The position numbers and the translations under genes were made by a program. Of a stretch of 37,443 nucleotides of DNA, positions 23,206 through 31,550 are shown piece by piece (the first letter of the stretch is position 1; every line of letters begins with the position of its first letter). The notes under the pieces were generated by a model. That model saw only the letters and a list, made by a program, of their open reading frames with translations, had not been told where the DNA came from and made no database searches. This stretch comes from Acidilobaceae archaeon. Lineage in GTDB: Archaea > Thermoproteota > Thermoprotei_A > Sulfolobales > Acidilobaceae. The DNA is taken from the NCBI GenBank assembly GCA_027082825.1, contig JALWTO010000050.1, positions 1 through 37,443 on the forward strand, written 5' to 3'.

Positions 23206-24128
23206 CTCAACATATCAAGTGATCTCTCTATGATTTCTTTGACTTTCTTGCCAACTTCCTTATCAAGAACTACCTTTGGTTTAAGTGCCTCAAGTGATCT
23301 AAGTATCTTTAAGGGAGTTATCTTCTTCATGTCTATGCATATTGCTCTTGGATTTAACGGGTAGACCTTCTTGTTGGGATAGAGTTTTCTTGCTCTATAA
23401 CTCAGTCCCTCTTCGGTACCAAGTATGAATTCCTCAGCATTCATCTCACCGACAGCTTTCAACATCTGACTTGTACTTCCTATGAAGTCGGCCCTTTCTC
23501 TCACCTCTAAGGGAGCCTCAGGATGAACTAGAACTTTTGCCTTAGGATGTTTCTCCAGAGCCTTAATTAAATGATATTCATCTATTAGATATTGATGGAC
23601 AGGACAGCGGCCGTAGGGAGGCAATGGTATGACCTTAATTCCGGTTCTTTTTGTAACATGATCAGCCAAGTTTCTGTCAGGTCCGAAAAGAACCTCATCT
23701 TTTCCTATCCTTTGAATAAGCTTTGATGCTGATGAGCTAGTAACTACATAATCGGCCAGAATCTTTGATGCTGCTAAGGAGTTAACATAAAGAACAACTG
23801 GGATATTAGGATGTTCTTCTTTATATTTTTTAATAACTTCTGGAGTGGCATAATCGGCTAATGGACATCCAGCCGATGGATCCGGATGAAGAACTATTTT
23901 GTCGGGATTAAGGGCTGCAGCCATTTCGGCCATAAAAGACACTCCAGCAAAGACTATTACATCTGTATCAACATTAAGAGCCTTTTTTGCAAGTTCAAGG
24001 CTGTCACCTACGAAGTCAGCAATATCCTGAACCTCAGGAAGCTGATAGTTATGAGCAAGTATTATGGCTCTCCTCTTCCTCTTAAGCTCAGTAATTTTGT
24101 CAAGAATTTCCTTTGTGTTCCTGTACAA
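23202..24128 (-). CDS. nadA: Quinolinate synthase A
   Basis: Condenses iminoaspartate with dihydroxyacetone phosphate to quinolinate using an oxygen-sensitive [4Fe-4S] cluster, 308 residues. The three cluster cysteines are visible: Cys88 (DPSAGCPLADY), Cys175 (PPYGRCPVHQY) and Cys264 (NPRAICIDMKK). The N-terminal AIILAHNYQLPEVQDIADFVGDS region is conserved. The start is TTG. It is first in the operon. The region upstream holds a perfect palindrome (24185-24200) next to the probable TATA (about 24160-24170), so the operon is probably under repressor or activator control. Confidence 0.95.
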   Translation of the reverse strand: MYRNTKEILDKITELKRKRRAIILAHNYQLPEVQDIADFVGDSLELAKKALNVDTDVIVFAGVSFMAEMAAALNPDKIVLHPDPSAGCPLADYATPEVIKKYKEEHPNIPVVLYVNSLAASKILADYVVTSSSASKLIQRIGKDEVLFGPDRNLADHVTKRTGIKVIPLPPYGRCPVHQYLIDEYHLIKALEKHPKAKVLVHPEAPLEVRERADFIGSTSQMLKAVGEMNAEEFILGTEEGLSYRARKLYPNKKVYPLNPRAICIDMKKITPLKILRSLEALKPKVVLDKEVGKKVKEIIERSLDMLR

Positions 24129-24184
24129 AGCTTATCCCCAGTAGCCTATGCCTGTTGTTAAACATTAATATGCTCTTTTAGTTC

Positions 24185-24200
24185 GAGAACAATTGTTCTC
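24185..24200. promoter_or_regulatory. Perfect 16-bp palindrome between nadA and the XPD-like gene
   Basis: GAGAACAATTGTTCTC is a perfect palindrome in the 134-bp divergent gap, about 57 bp before the nadA start and just upstream of its TATA-like TATTAATG. Such symmetry points to a dimeric regulator, most simply one sensing NAD status. The plus-strand gene starts 63 bp away, so shared control is possible. Confidence 0.55.
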
Positions 24201-24262
24201 TTTATCTTGCTGTCTATAATTCATGCTTATTTTGAATAAACGCCATATCTATTATTGAGAAG

Positions 24263-26113
24263 GTGAGGGAGTTAGCAGAGATACGGTTTCCCTATAGAGA
24301 ATTCAGAAAGGGACAGAAGGAACTTGCAGATGAGATTGAGAAATCTGTGAGAAGCAATAAGCTTCTAATAATTAATGCACCTACAGGTTTTGGAAAGACG
24401 TCTGCAGTGATCTATGGCCTTCTCAAAGCCAAAGCTGAGAAGGTGCTATATGTAGTCAGGACTGTGAATGAAATAGACCCTGTAATAAGGGAGCTTAAAG
24501 GTTTTGGAGCAAAATTTACGTTTCTCTTCAGTGCAAGGAGAAGTTGCCCTCTTTTTTCCAGCAAGGGAACTGATCTCACCCCAGAGGAGTTTTGGGAGAA
24601 CTGTAGACTTACTAGGATCAAGGGACTTTGCACATTTTATCTAAATTTAGAAAGTATAAATGAACAGGAGACCTGGAACTATGTTAAGGATCACTACTCT
24701 TTCCATGCAGTAAAGGTAGCAAGGGATATAGCAAAACATCTTAAGGTTTGTCCCTTTTTTGCACTTCGTTCACTCATAGGTGATTCCACATTTATTGTTG
24801 CTGTCTATCCCTATCTATTCAGAAAAGATATTTTCACATATTTCTTGGAGCCTTATTCTTACGAGGATCTTGTGGTTGTTGTTGACGAGGCTCATAGTCT
24901 TCTGGATGCCCAAAGCTTGGTAGAGAGAACAATTACTCCATCTGTCCTGAGGCTGTCAATTAATGATATAAAGACCCACTCTCCTGAGGCTAAGGAGCTG
25001 CTCAACACATTAGAGAAGACTTTAGGGACAGTATCAAGATTAAGGCCTCCAACAAGGATCAGGATTGTTGACAAGAAGATATTTGAACCCCTTATAAACA
25101 TGGAAGATCAGATTATAGATGTTACAGAAGATATAAGGAGGAAGAAATTTGAGCAAGCGCTAACTGGAGGGAGTAAGCCGACAGCGGTTTCAACACCTCT
25201 TTATAGACTGGTTCTTTGGATCAATATAGCATCTATGGAAAGCTCCAAGATATTTCTAGAACCAGGTAGTGAGGAGGTCAGAATAAAGGCAACACCTGTA
25301 GATCCATCAGTTATCGTGTCAGACCCTCTTGAGAAGGCTAGGTCAGTGATATTAATGAGTGGGACTATGCCTCCTGGTGAGTTTGTGGAGGAGGTTCTTA
25401 ATGTAAAAAGGGAGAGAACCTATGTAGATGTTGAGATGCAGTTCGGTCCTTTCATTCCTAGAGACAATATTTATACAGTGGTAGCACTTAACGTTACAAC
25501 TAAATATAAGGAGAGATCTGGAATGATGTTTAGAAGAATAAGTGAGTACTTGGCTTTAATGGCTAGAGAGCTACCTGGTCCAAAGTTAGCAGTCTATCCA
25601 AGTTATGATATAATGAAAGAGATAGTCTCGAAGCTGCCAGTTGATATACCCCTGATAGTCGAAGGTAGAGGGACTAGCCTTGAGGAGGCTAAGCTAAAGG
25701 TTGAAGAAAACCTAGATGTCATAGTTAATGCTGTTGCTGGAGGGAAGCTTGCGGAGGGGGTAGAGTTTACAGATTATGAGGGAAGTAATCTTCTTCACAC
25801 TGTAATTATAGTTGGAGTTCCTTATCCTCAGCCAGATGATTATACCAAGGAACAGCTGGATACATTAGCATCAAGAATAGGCAAATCCAGAGCGAGATAC
25901 TACACATATGAGGTTAAAGCTTTTGTGAGGGTGAGACAGGCACTTGGAAGAGCAATAAGAAGTCCTAGAGATAAGGTTATTTACTTGCTTTTGGATAAAA
26001 GGTTTATAAATAAAAAACTTAGAGGTCTCATTAAACTTCCAATAAATAGATTGGTTTCTAGTATCTCTGAATTAAGCGAACTTATAGATAAAATGAGGTC
26101 TTTCATATCATAA
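24263..26113 (+). CDS. xpd: XPD/Rad3-type Fe-S DNA helicase
   Basis: Superfamily 2 5'-to-3' DNA helicase of the XPD/DinG group, 616 residues. Motif I is NAPTGFGKTSA (38-48), motif II VVVDEAHSL (206-213), and the C-terminal motif VI VRQALGRAIRSPRDK has the arginine finger. The [4Fe-4S] domain has four cysteines: Cys95 (RRSCPLF), Cys114 (ENCRLTR), Cys123 (GLCTFY) and Cys163 (KVCPFF). It opens with FPYREFRKGQKELADEIEK, the Q-motif region. The GTG start is preceded by GAGAAG. It is divergent from the nad operon and convergent with a small unknown gene. Role: repair-type unwinding; archaeal XPD acts without the TFIIH complex. Confidence 0.9.
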   Translation: MRELAEIRFPYREFRKGQKELADEIEKSVRSNKLLIINAPTGFGKTSAVIYGLLKAKAEKVLYVVRTVNEIDPVIRELKGFGAKFTFLFSARRSCPLFSSKGTDLTPEEFWENCRLTRIKGLCTFYLNLESINEQETWNYVKDHYSFHAVKVARDIAKHLKVCPFFALRSLIGDSTFIVAVYPYLFRKDIFTYFLEPYSYEDLVVVVDEAHSLLDAQSLVERTITPSVLRLSINDIKTHSPEAKELLNTLEKTLGTVSRLRPPTRIRIVDKKIFEPLINMEDQIIDVTEDIRRKKFEQALTGGSKPTAVSTPLYRLVLWINIASMESSKIFLEPGSEEVRIKATPVDPSVIVSDPLEKARSVILMSGTMPPGEFVEEVLNVKRERTYVDVEMQFGPFIPRDNIYTVVALNVTTKYKERSGMMFRRISEYLALMARELPGPKLAVYPSYDIMKEIVSKLPVDIPLIVEGRGTSLEEAKLKVEENLDVIVNAVAGGKLAEGVEFTDYEGSNLLHTVIIVGVPYPQPDDYTKEQLDTLASRIGKSRARYYTYEVKAFVRVRQALGRAIRSPRDKVIYLLLDKRFINKKLRGLIKLPINRLVSSISELSELIDKMRSFIS

Positions 26114-26115
26114 TG

Positions 26116-26481
26116 TTATTCAAAGAGCTCCTCCTCAATCTCAGTAATAATGTCTCTAAGATCAAATAACCCCTCTAAATCTCTTTTTAGCTTCTTACAT
26201 GACTTCTTTAGCATTAGTGATAATCCCTCAATAATGGATTCAACCTCTTCAACCTTGTCAATAACTGATTCAAATCCATTTTCTTCAACCTCTTCAATGA
26301 GGGTTTCACGAACATCTTTGGCTGAAAGATCTACATGAAGTTCACACATGTTTTCTTTAATTCCTATTTTGATTCTTATAGGAAGAGTTCTGTGTATGGC
26401 TGAAATATCATTGTTTTCTATATTCACGTTGAAGTTATCTCTTTCAAGTAAAGAACAAATTTCCTTAGAGACCTCCCTCAT
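26116..26481 (-). CDS. Small acidic protein of unknown function
   Basis: A 121-residue acidic protein. The N-terminal half (ICSLLERDNFNVNIENND, then TLPIRIKIGIKENMCELHVDL) reads like alternating beta strands. The C-terminal half (about 58-121) is helical, Glu-rich and leucine-spaced, and could form a coiled coil (EEVEENGFESVIDKVEEVES). I recognise no family. It is convergent with the XPD-like gene, with 2 nt between stops. The start is ATG with GGTGAACACCT upstream. Base use and codon pattern match the neighbours, so it is probably a real gene. A T-rich gap with TATA elements separates it from the rod-like RNA candidate. Confidence 0.6.
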   Translation of the reverse strand: MREVSKEICSLLERDNFNVNIENNDISAIHRTLPIRIKIGIKENMCELHVDLSAKDVRETLIEEVEENGFESVIDKVEEVESIIEGLSLMLKKSCKKLKRDLEGLFDLRDIITEIEEELFE

Positions 26482-26521
26482 AGGTGTTCACCATTCATGG
26501 AATGAAAAATTTGTTAAAAGA

Positions 26522-26532
26522 AGTTAATATAT
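26522..26532 (+). promoter_or_regulatory. TATA-type promoter for the rod-like RNA candidate
   Basis: AGTTAATATAT at 26522-26532 is a good plus-strand TATA candidate. A start about 25 nt later (26553-26560) falls just before GCTTGGGACG, the first helix strand. No comparable TATA box is seen on the minus strand upstream of 26913. Confidence 0.4.
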
Positions 26533-26564
26533 GCTATAATGCCATTTTATAGGCAAGAAAGCTT

Positions 26565-26913
26565 GGGACGTCCCGGGCCCTTCACTGAAGCTTTAAGGCA
26601 GACCTGCCTAGGCAATGCTCCCTACAAGGCCAGGCCCGGTACCCGTAAGGATCCCTTTTTAGAGGCCCAAGCATTAATGGAAGCTCTTGAGCCGTAATGC
26701 CTAGCCTACCCTTCAGGCCTCAGCCTCCGATACCAGCTTATGGAGCCAAGCCCCAATACCAGTACCAGAGACCTAGACCCTCTGGATAGGCTCGGACATT
26801 CGGCCACGCCGAGTTTCCTTATCTTGGGCCTCCTATAGGGATCCTCTTTTCCTTGTAGGGAACATCTGCGCAGAGGCCTACCTCTCGGCCTCAGTGAAGG
26901 TTTCCCGCGTCCC
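26565..26913 (+). ncRNA. Long GC-rich rod-forming RNA candidate (about 350 nt)
   Basis: The G+C-rich block between the small acidic-protein gene and fumB folds into nested long-range helices: GGGACG/CGTCCC (26565-26570 with 26908-26913), CGGG/CCCG (26574-26577 with 26904-26907), CCTTCACTGA/TCAGTGAAGG (26579-26588 with 26891-26900), 11 bp at 26619-26629 with 26851-26861, 9 bp at 26648-26656 with 26837-26845, and GAGGCCCAAG/CTTGGGCCTC (26662-26671 with 26823-26832). That is 50 Watson-Crick pairs. The apical domain 26672-26822 holds local hairpins, for example CCAGAG/CTCTGG (26765-26770 with 26780-26785). The SRP helix 8 core (GGAAGGGAGCAG-like) and RNase P motifs were looked for and not found. 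Strand is inferred from the promoter; the pairings alone do not decide it. No gene lies in 26482-26998. Confidence 0.6.
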
Positions 26914-26998
26914 TCTAGGTCTCCGTAATAAGTTACAGGTAAACAGAAGAGGAATTAAGGGATTAGGGTGGGATACAAAAAAGGTTTGGTGGGAATGC

Positions 26999-27628
26999 TT
27001 AGAAAGGAAATGGTTTTTTCTCCAGTTCTTTCACAATTTTCTCAGCTCTTTTCATGACCTCCTCCATTCTCTCCTTGTAGTAGTTTTTGCCTGTGGTGTC
27101 TATAGTAACTATCAGAGGACCGAAGTTTTCGACTTCAAAGACCCACATTGCCTCAGGAATCCCAAGATCTTCAAGCCAATAAACATCCTTTACTTTCTTT
27201 ATTGCTTCAGCAGCCAGGGCCCCTGCCCCACCAGTAAAAACTGCATATACTGCCTTGAATCTCTTCATGGCTTCAGTAGTGTTATCTCCCATACCTCCTT
27301 TACCTATTATCATTTTTACTCCAGTTTTCTCTATGAACTCAGCCTCAACACTTTCCATCCTCATGCTTGTCGTCGGCCCTGCTGCAACTATCTCCCAAGA
27401 ACCGTCTGGTCTTTTCCTTGCAACAGGTCCACAATGGTATAATGCCAAACCATTAAGATTTATAGGTAGGTTTTTGCCCTCTTCTAGAGTTTCTAATATT
27501 TTCTCATGAGCTTCATCTCTGGCAGTAACAATCGTTCCTGTAATATAAACTATATTACCAACTCTGAGCTTTTCGATATCATCATTACTTAGAGGAGTTT
27601 TCAATCTATATATCTTAGGCTCGGACAT
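26999..27628 (-). CDS. fumB: Fumarate hydratase class I, beta subunit (C-terminal domain)
   Basis: Small subunit of the two-part [4Fe-4S] fumarase that interconverts fumarate and malate, about 209 residues. The family motifs are IVYITGTIVTARDEAHEK, LNGLALYHCGPVARK, VAAGPTTSMRMES and MIIGKGGMGDNTTEAMKRF. A frame opens at 27649, but the ATG at 27628 is the better start: it gives MSEPKIYRL, lies 5 nt after the fumA stop and has GAGGTGAT directly upstream. The partner alpha subunit is the gene before it. The enzyme may feed malate/fumarate metabolism and fumarate for aspartate oxidation. Confidence 0.92.
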   Translation of the reverse strand: MSEPKIYRLKTPLSNDDIEKLRVGNIVYITGTIVTARDEAHEKILETLEEGKNLPINLNGLALYHCGPVARKRPDGSWEIVAAGPTTSMRMESVEAEFIEKTGVKMIIGKGGMGDNTTEAMKRFKAVYAVFTGGAGALAAEAIKKVKDVYWLEDLGIPEAMWVFEVENFGPLIVTIDTTGKNYYKERMEEVMKRAEKIVKELEKKPFPF

Positions 27629-27633
27629 CTCTA

Positions 27634-28545
27634 TCACCTCACAACACAATTATCTCCCTCATGTACAAGATGTTTACTTGTTATTAGGTACGAGCCATCA
27701 GGCTTCACTGTCATGCTCCCTCTCCTTGTTGCCCAACAACTCGTTATTACTCCTATTGCAAATGTCGCTGGATGTCTGTAGGCATATTCGAATTTGACAT
27801 CAAGGACACTGAACCTACCTCCAAAGCCATGAGGTCCTACTTCAAGCTTATTGAGTGCATTGAGAAGTTCTTCCTCCATTCTGGCAACTTTTGGATCAGG
27901 ATGCCTCTTACCTATTGGTCTTAGAACAGCTCTCTTAGCAAGGGTTAGGGCCATGTCAGCTCCAGCGGCAACAGCAATTCCAACTATGAGAGGAGGACAT
28001 GGCAGAGGACCTGCATTGGCAACAGTCTTGATTATGGTCTCCTTAAGCGTCTTCCAGCCCTTAAGCGGAGGAGACATTACAAGTGTCGAAGGTGCCTCGC
28101 TTCCTCCTCCTTTAAACATTAGGTTAACCTTGAGTTCGTTTCCAGGAACTAGGTCTGTGTGAACCCAGGGTATAAACCTTCCTGTGTTATCTCCACTGTT
28201 CTTTGCATAAATAGGATCAACAGCATTAGGCCTTAGAATTCCCATTTTCTTTGTCACATATCTTAATGCTTCCTTAAATGTGTCGATTATCCCGCTTTTT
28301 AACGGGAAGTCATCGCCAACCTCAAGAAACAGATAAGGGGTCCCTGTATCTTGACATATGGGTTTTGTCCTCATACAGGCCAGTTTCATATCCTTCAATA
28401 TAGCTTCGAACTGAGCCTTCGCTAGGGGATTTTCTTCAGTTTCATAAGCCTTATTTATATATTCGTAAACATCTTCTGGAATCCCAGTAGCGACCTTTAC
28501 TATTAACTCTTTAAAAGCTTCAGTCAAATTTTCTTTAAGACTCAA
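27634..28545 (-). CDS. fumA: Fumarate hydratase class I, alpha subunit (N-terminal domain)
   Basis: Large subunit of the heteromeric class I fumarase, 303 residues. Three cysteines hold the [4Fe-4S] cluster: Cys64 (RTKPICQDTGTP), Cys183 (GPLPCPPLIVG) and Cys270 (ITSCWATRRG). The substrate-loop motifs NSGDNTGRFIPWVHTD and MFKGGGSEAPST are intact. The start is TTG with GGGGGGAG a few nt upstream. It runs into fumB with a 5-nt gap, so the two are co-translated in stoichiometry. L(+)-tartrate dehydratase has the same architecture, but the full-length motifs and the metabolic setting favour fumarase. Confidence 0.92.
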   Translation of the reverse strand: MSLKENLTEAFKELIVKVATGIPEDVYEYINKAYETEENPLAKAQFEAILKDMKLACMRTKPICQDTGTPYLFLEVGDDFPLKSGIIDTFKEALRYVTKKMGILRPNAVDPIYAKNSGDNTGRFIPWVHTDLVPGNELKVNLMFKGGGSEAPSTLVMSPPLKGWKTLKETIIKTVANAGPLPCPPLIVGIAVAAGADMALTLAKRAVLRPIGKRHPDPKVARMEEELLNALNKLEVGPHGFGGRFSVLDVKFEYAYRHPATFAIGVITSCWATRRGSMTVKPDGSYLITSKHLVHEGDNCVVR

Positions 28546-28633
28546 GGAACTCCCCCCATGTTTTTGTCAATAATATAAGAATATACACTTGATTTTTATT
28601 TTTGAACTAATAAGCTACAAAAACTCTTGAGAT

Positions 28634-29071
28634 TTAACCTCTTTTCTCGATATATTCTCTTATCCTTTCTCTGAAATCCTTTGGTATAGGCGTAGCCCTT
28701 CCCAATCTTTCATCGTAGAAGGCAGCAACTATTCTACAGGTTGCAGAGTTCTTATCAAGAGTCTCATTGAATATCCTCCAGCGGTACTCTATGCTTTTGT
28801 TACCAAGGTTAAGTTCCATAAGCTCAACTCTATAATAATCTCCAGGTCTTAGAGGGGTTGAGTAATCGCACTCGGCATGAACTCTTGGAAGAATGATCCT
28901 TTTGCTTGGCGAGAATTTATCTCTATAACTTAACAGATCTACCTCTTCAAGAAAGTCCTCTTCTGCTCTCTCACATATTCTAAAGAAGTTTGAGAAGTGC
29001 ATTATGAGAGCGGCATCTGTTTCACTCCAATAAACTCTGTACCTAGCAACAAATATTGGTTTCTCTCCCAT
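28634..29071 (-). CDS. Acyl-CoA thioesterase, 4HBT hot-dog family
   Basis: Single hot-dog domain protein, 145 residues. The N-terminal YRVYWSETDAALIMHFSNFFRICERAEEDFLEE matches the 4-hydroxybenzoyl-CoA thioesterase/YbgC type, with Asp in the ETDAALIMHF stretch as the catalytic acid and SNFF in the helix that follows. The strands LPRVHAECDYSTPLRPGDYYRVELM and SIEYRWRIF are also typical. It would cleave a fatty- or aromatic acyl-CoA. It stands alone, divergent from the Panacea-like gene, 88 nt from fumA. No clear link to neighbours. Confidence 0.78.
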   Translation of the reverse strand: MGEKPIFVARYRVYWSETDAALIMHFSNFFRICERAEEDFLEEVDLLSYRDKFSPSKRIILPRVHAECDYSTPLRPGDYYRVELMELNLGNKSIEYRWRIFNETLDKNSATCRIVAAFYDERLGRATPIPKDFRERIREYIEKRG

Positions 29072-29245
29072 TTTTCGTCCCAGATCGAGCTTTCAAAGGT
29101 TCTTAATTTTTAATTTAGTCAAAGCTTTTTGTCTATGTTTGGAAGCCTTCTATATCAAAAATTAGTAACATAAGAACTTTAACGACCGTGAAAGTAGATA
29201 CTTCTGGAGAAAGGTTTTATGTAGTGACAAAGGAGGCTGGGTAAA

Positions 29246-29647
29246 ATGATCGAAGGAAAAGCATTAGTAGCCTATGTACTTGGAAGGATCGGTTGTACCC
29301 ATCCATTCAAGCTTAGCAGAATACTTGCATTAATAGATATAGAATGGCTTAGAGACCGAGGAGAGAGGCTCACGGACATCAAATATATCAGAGGTCCTGG
29401 AGTTTTTTACATTGAAGGGCTTAAGGAGTCTGTTGAAAATAATTCATGCTTTTATAAAAGAGAAGGAGATCCTAAGACTGGAAGAAGAAGTTGTATAGAA
29501 TATAGATGTGAGCCTCCTTCGATATCAGAGGATGTGAGGTCTTTTGTAGATAATATACTCAAGAGAGTATCAGGTCTAGAGGAGCAAAAACTCAATGAAA
29601 TAGTCGTCAATAATGAGCTATTTAGAGAGATATCCACTCCTGGGTGA
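29246..29647 (+). CDS. Panacea-like (SocA/DUF4065-type) domain protein
   Basis: A 133-residue protein. Its first half (KALVAYVLGRIGCTHPFKLSRILALIDIEWLRDRGERLTDIKY) follows the Panacea/SocA pattern: a helix, then a K(L)xxxLxxxDxxWLRxxG helix, then a (L)Txxx(Y) strand and a Pro-containing turn. The second half (ISEDVRSFVDNILKRV, then SGLEEQKLNEIV) fits the usual helical end of that domain. Panacea domains neutralise many toxins or act as adaptors. There is no toxin gene next door. Instead the stop overlaps the start of a MinD-type ATPase gene (GTGA, 4 nt), so it is coupled to a metal/Fe-S type operon. ATG start with AGGAGG eight nt upstream. Family call is by pattern only. Confidence 0.5.
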   Translation: MIEGKALVAYVLGRIGCTHPFKLSRILALIDIEWLRDRGERLTDIKYIRGPGVFYIEGLKESVENNSCFYKREGDPKTGRRSCIEYRCEPPSISEDVRSFVDNILKRVSGLEEQKLNEIVVNNELFREISTPG

Positions 29648-30564
29648 AAGACATGCCCTTTATACTTGGTGTAAGTGGAGGTAAAGGGGGTACTGGGAAG
29701 AGTTTTGTCGCAACGAATCTTGCTGCTCTTCTATCTGAAAGGTTTAAGGTGGTTTTGGCTGATATAGACGTTGAGGCTCCAAACGATTTTCTCCTTTTAG
29801 GCTTGCAGGATCTAGGGGACTCTGAAGATATAAGGACCTTCTTTCCGATAATAGATTATAAAAAGTGTACTGCATGTGGTGCATGTGCAAAAGTCTGCGA
29901 TACTGGAGCTATAGTTATGGCCAAGGGAAGACCTCCTATGGTTATGCCCAGACTTTGTAGTGGATGTAAGGCTTGCATCTATGCTTGTCCGTATGATGCA
30001 ATATATGAAGGAAAGAGGGTTGTTGGTAAGCTCTTCATTAGGAATGTACCTACAGGATTCGGATCCTTTAAACTAGTAACTGGTGTATTGAAGGAAGGAG
30101 AAGAACATACACCTCCAGCAGTTGTTTATACAAAGCGAAGAGCTGTAGAGGAGTCAAAGGATAGTGATATTCTTATTGTTGATACTGGGGCAGGCTCTGG
30201 AAATGCAATTGCTGCAGCACTTCAGGGAAGCGGAGTTCTGATAGCTGTTACCGAGCCTACACCATTAGGTGTTCATGATCTCAAGGCAATTCTAGAGATA
30301 GCAAAGGGAATAGGTACAAAAACATGGATCGTTATAAATAGGTCTGGTATAGGTCCCAAGGATGAGCTTCTTGCTGTAGCAAAAAGATATGATGTGGAGA
30401 GAGTCTTTGAGATTCCTTATTCAAAGGAAGTGGTTCTTTCTTATGCAAAAGGAAAGCTTGTTGTCTTAGAGAGTCCAAATTCAAGGCCAGCAAGAGTTCT
30501 CAAGGAGATTGCTGATGAGATCTCATTACTTATAGTAGAAGGCACTACAGAGGTGAGAAGATAA
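29644..30564 (+). CDS. MinD-type P-loop ATPase with inserted 2x[4Fe-4S] ferredoxin domain (first copy)
   Basis: SIMIBI-class ATPase of the COG1149 group, 306 residues. The deviant Walker A is SGGKGGTGKS (11-20). A ferredoxin domain is inserted at about 70-118, with cluster cysteines 75/78/81/85 (CTACGACAKVC) and 105/108/111/115 (CSGCKACIYAC). The nucleotide-binding motif DTGAGSG follows. Such proteins are thought to load or move metal clusters or to couple electrons to ATP. The GTG start overlaps the Panacea-like stop (GTGA). An ATG three codons later is an alternative. The next gene overlaps by 1 nt (TAATG). Always found beside its paralogue here, so they probably form a heterodimer. Confidence 0.85.
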   Translation: MKDMPFILGVSGGKGGTGKSFVATNLAALLSERFKVVLADIDVEAPNDFLLLGLQDLGDSEDIRTFFPIIDYKKCTACGACAKVCDTGAIVMAKGRPPMVMPRLCSGCKACIYACPYDAIYEGKRVVGKLFIRNVPTGFGSFKLVTGVLKEGEEHTPPAVVYTKRRAVEESKDSDILIVDTGAGSGNAIAAALQGSGVLIAVTEPTPLGVHDLKAILEIAKGIGTKTWIVINRSGIGPKDELLAVAKRYDVERVFEIPYSKEVVLSYAKGKLVVLESPNSRPARVLKEIADEISLLIVEGTTEVRR

Positions 30565-31544
30565 TGGTTGCTATTGAGCTTGTAGTTGCTAGTGGAAAAG
30601 GAGGGGTAGGAAAGTCAACTATTTCTGGAAGTTTAGCTGTTCTCCTTGCTAAGGATGGCTTTAAACTTGTTACTGCTGATGCAGATGCAGAGGAACCAAA
30701 TCTTCATATAGTTCTTGGTGTAGATAAATGGGATAGGGTAGAAGATTACCATGAGGGTAGAACGGCCTACATACTACAGGAAAAGTGCACTAAATGTAAT
30801 ATCTGCGCTGAGGTATGTCCATTTGGTGCCGTTGAAGTAGTTAATGGAAACTACGTTATAAACGAGTACATATGTGAGGGATGTGTAACCTGTAGCATGG
30901 CATGTCCAGTTAAGGCAATAAGATATAGGTTTAATGTTGTTGCTGGGCACATAAGGTTTGTTAAGGCAACAAGATACGGATTTCCACTAGTTTCGGGTGA
31001 ATCTATTCCTGGAAGACCGAACTCAGGGAAGTTAGTAACTGAAGTAAAGAATAGAGCTAAGGCACTACTTGGTACGGAAGGTATTCTTCTTCTAGACGCT
31101 GCTGCAGGGATAGGATGTCAGGTCATCTCGAGCCTAACAGGGGCGCAGTTTGCATTGCTGGTTGTTGAACCAACAAAGGCAAGTCTTAATGACCTTAAAA
31201 GGGTTCATAAGCTAACAAAACACTTCATGATAGCATCAATGATAGTGATAAACAAGTATGATATAAATCCTGATATGGTAGAAGAAATTAAAGTCTATGC
31301 TAAAAAGGAGAACGTCCCAATAATAGGCAAGATACCATTTGATGAGTCAGTACCCCGTTCTATAAACATGAGGAAACCCGTTGTTGAGGCATTCCCAGAC
31401 AATCCAGTATCCAGAGAGCTAAGAAGGATAGTCGACTTTATTGAGAAAGAAATTTTAGGCAACTGGAAGCTTTGGTATTCGAGACATAGACCTAAGAAGC
31501 CTGAACCCTATATACCTGTTATAATTAGACCCGATAGAGGGTGA
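30564..31544 (+). CDS. MinD-type P-loop ATPase with inserted 2x[4Fe-4S] ferredoxin domain (second copy)
   Basis: Paralogue of the upstream gene, 326 residues. Walker A SGKGGVGKST (10-19), a ferredoxin insert with cysteines 75/78/81/85 (CTKCNICAEVC) and 104/107/110/114 (CEGCVTCSMAC), then DAAAGIGCQVISS as the second conserved turn. The extra C-terminal stretch (about 295-326, WKLWYSRHRPKKPEPY) is basic and Pro-rich and absent in the first copy. Starting at TAATG, it is translated with the upstream gene. In many archaea and deep-branching bacteria a pair of these ATPases lies next to a NifX-type gene, as here. A role in metal-cofactor or Fe-S assembly is inferred. Confidence 0.85.
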   Translation: MVAIELVVASGKGGVGKSTISGSLAVLLAKDGFKLVTADADAEEPNLHIVLGVDKWDRVEDYHEGRTAYILQEKCTKCNICAEVCPFGAVEVVNGNYVINEYICEGCVTCSMACPVKAIRYRFNVVAGHIRFVKATRYGFPLVSGESIPGRPNSGKLVTEVKNRAKALLGTEGILLLDAAAGIGCQVISSLTGAQFALLVVEPTKASLNDLKRVHKLTKHFMIASMIVINKYDINPDMVEEIKVYAKKENVPIIGKIPFDESVPRSINMRKPVVEAFPDNPVSRELRRIVDFIEKEILGNWKLWYSRHRPKKPEPYIPVIIRPDRG

Positions 31545-31550
31545 GGAGGT

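Noticed and set aside
26565-26913. The GC-rich rod as a standard archaeal SRP (7S) RNA
   Set aside because: The minus strand has GGGAGCA after CCTTGTAG, loosely like helix 8, but the GGAA-type tetraloop, the AGG strand opposite and the Alu-loop motifs are not present. I left the call open instead of naming it.
26894-27442. Plus-strand 182-codon open frame opposite fumB
   Set aside because: It is rich in Cys, His, Phe and Ser and lies antisense to a well-supported fumarase subunit and the RNA candidate. It has no protein-like pattern of its own.
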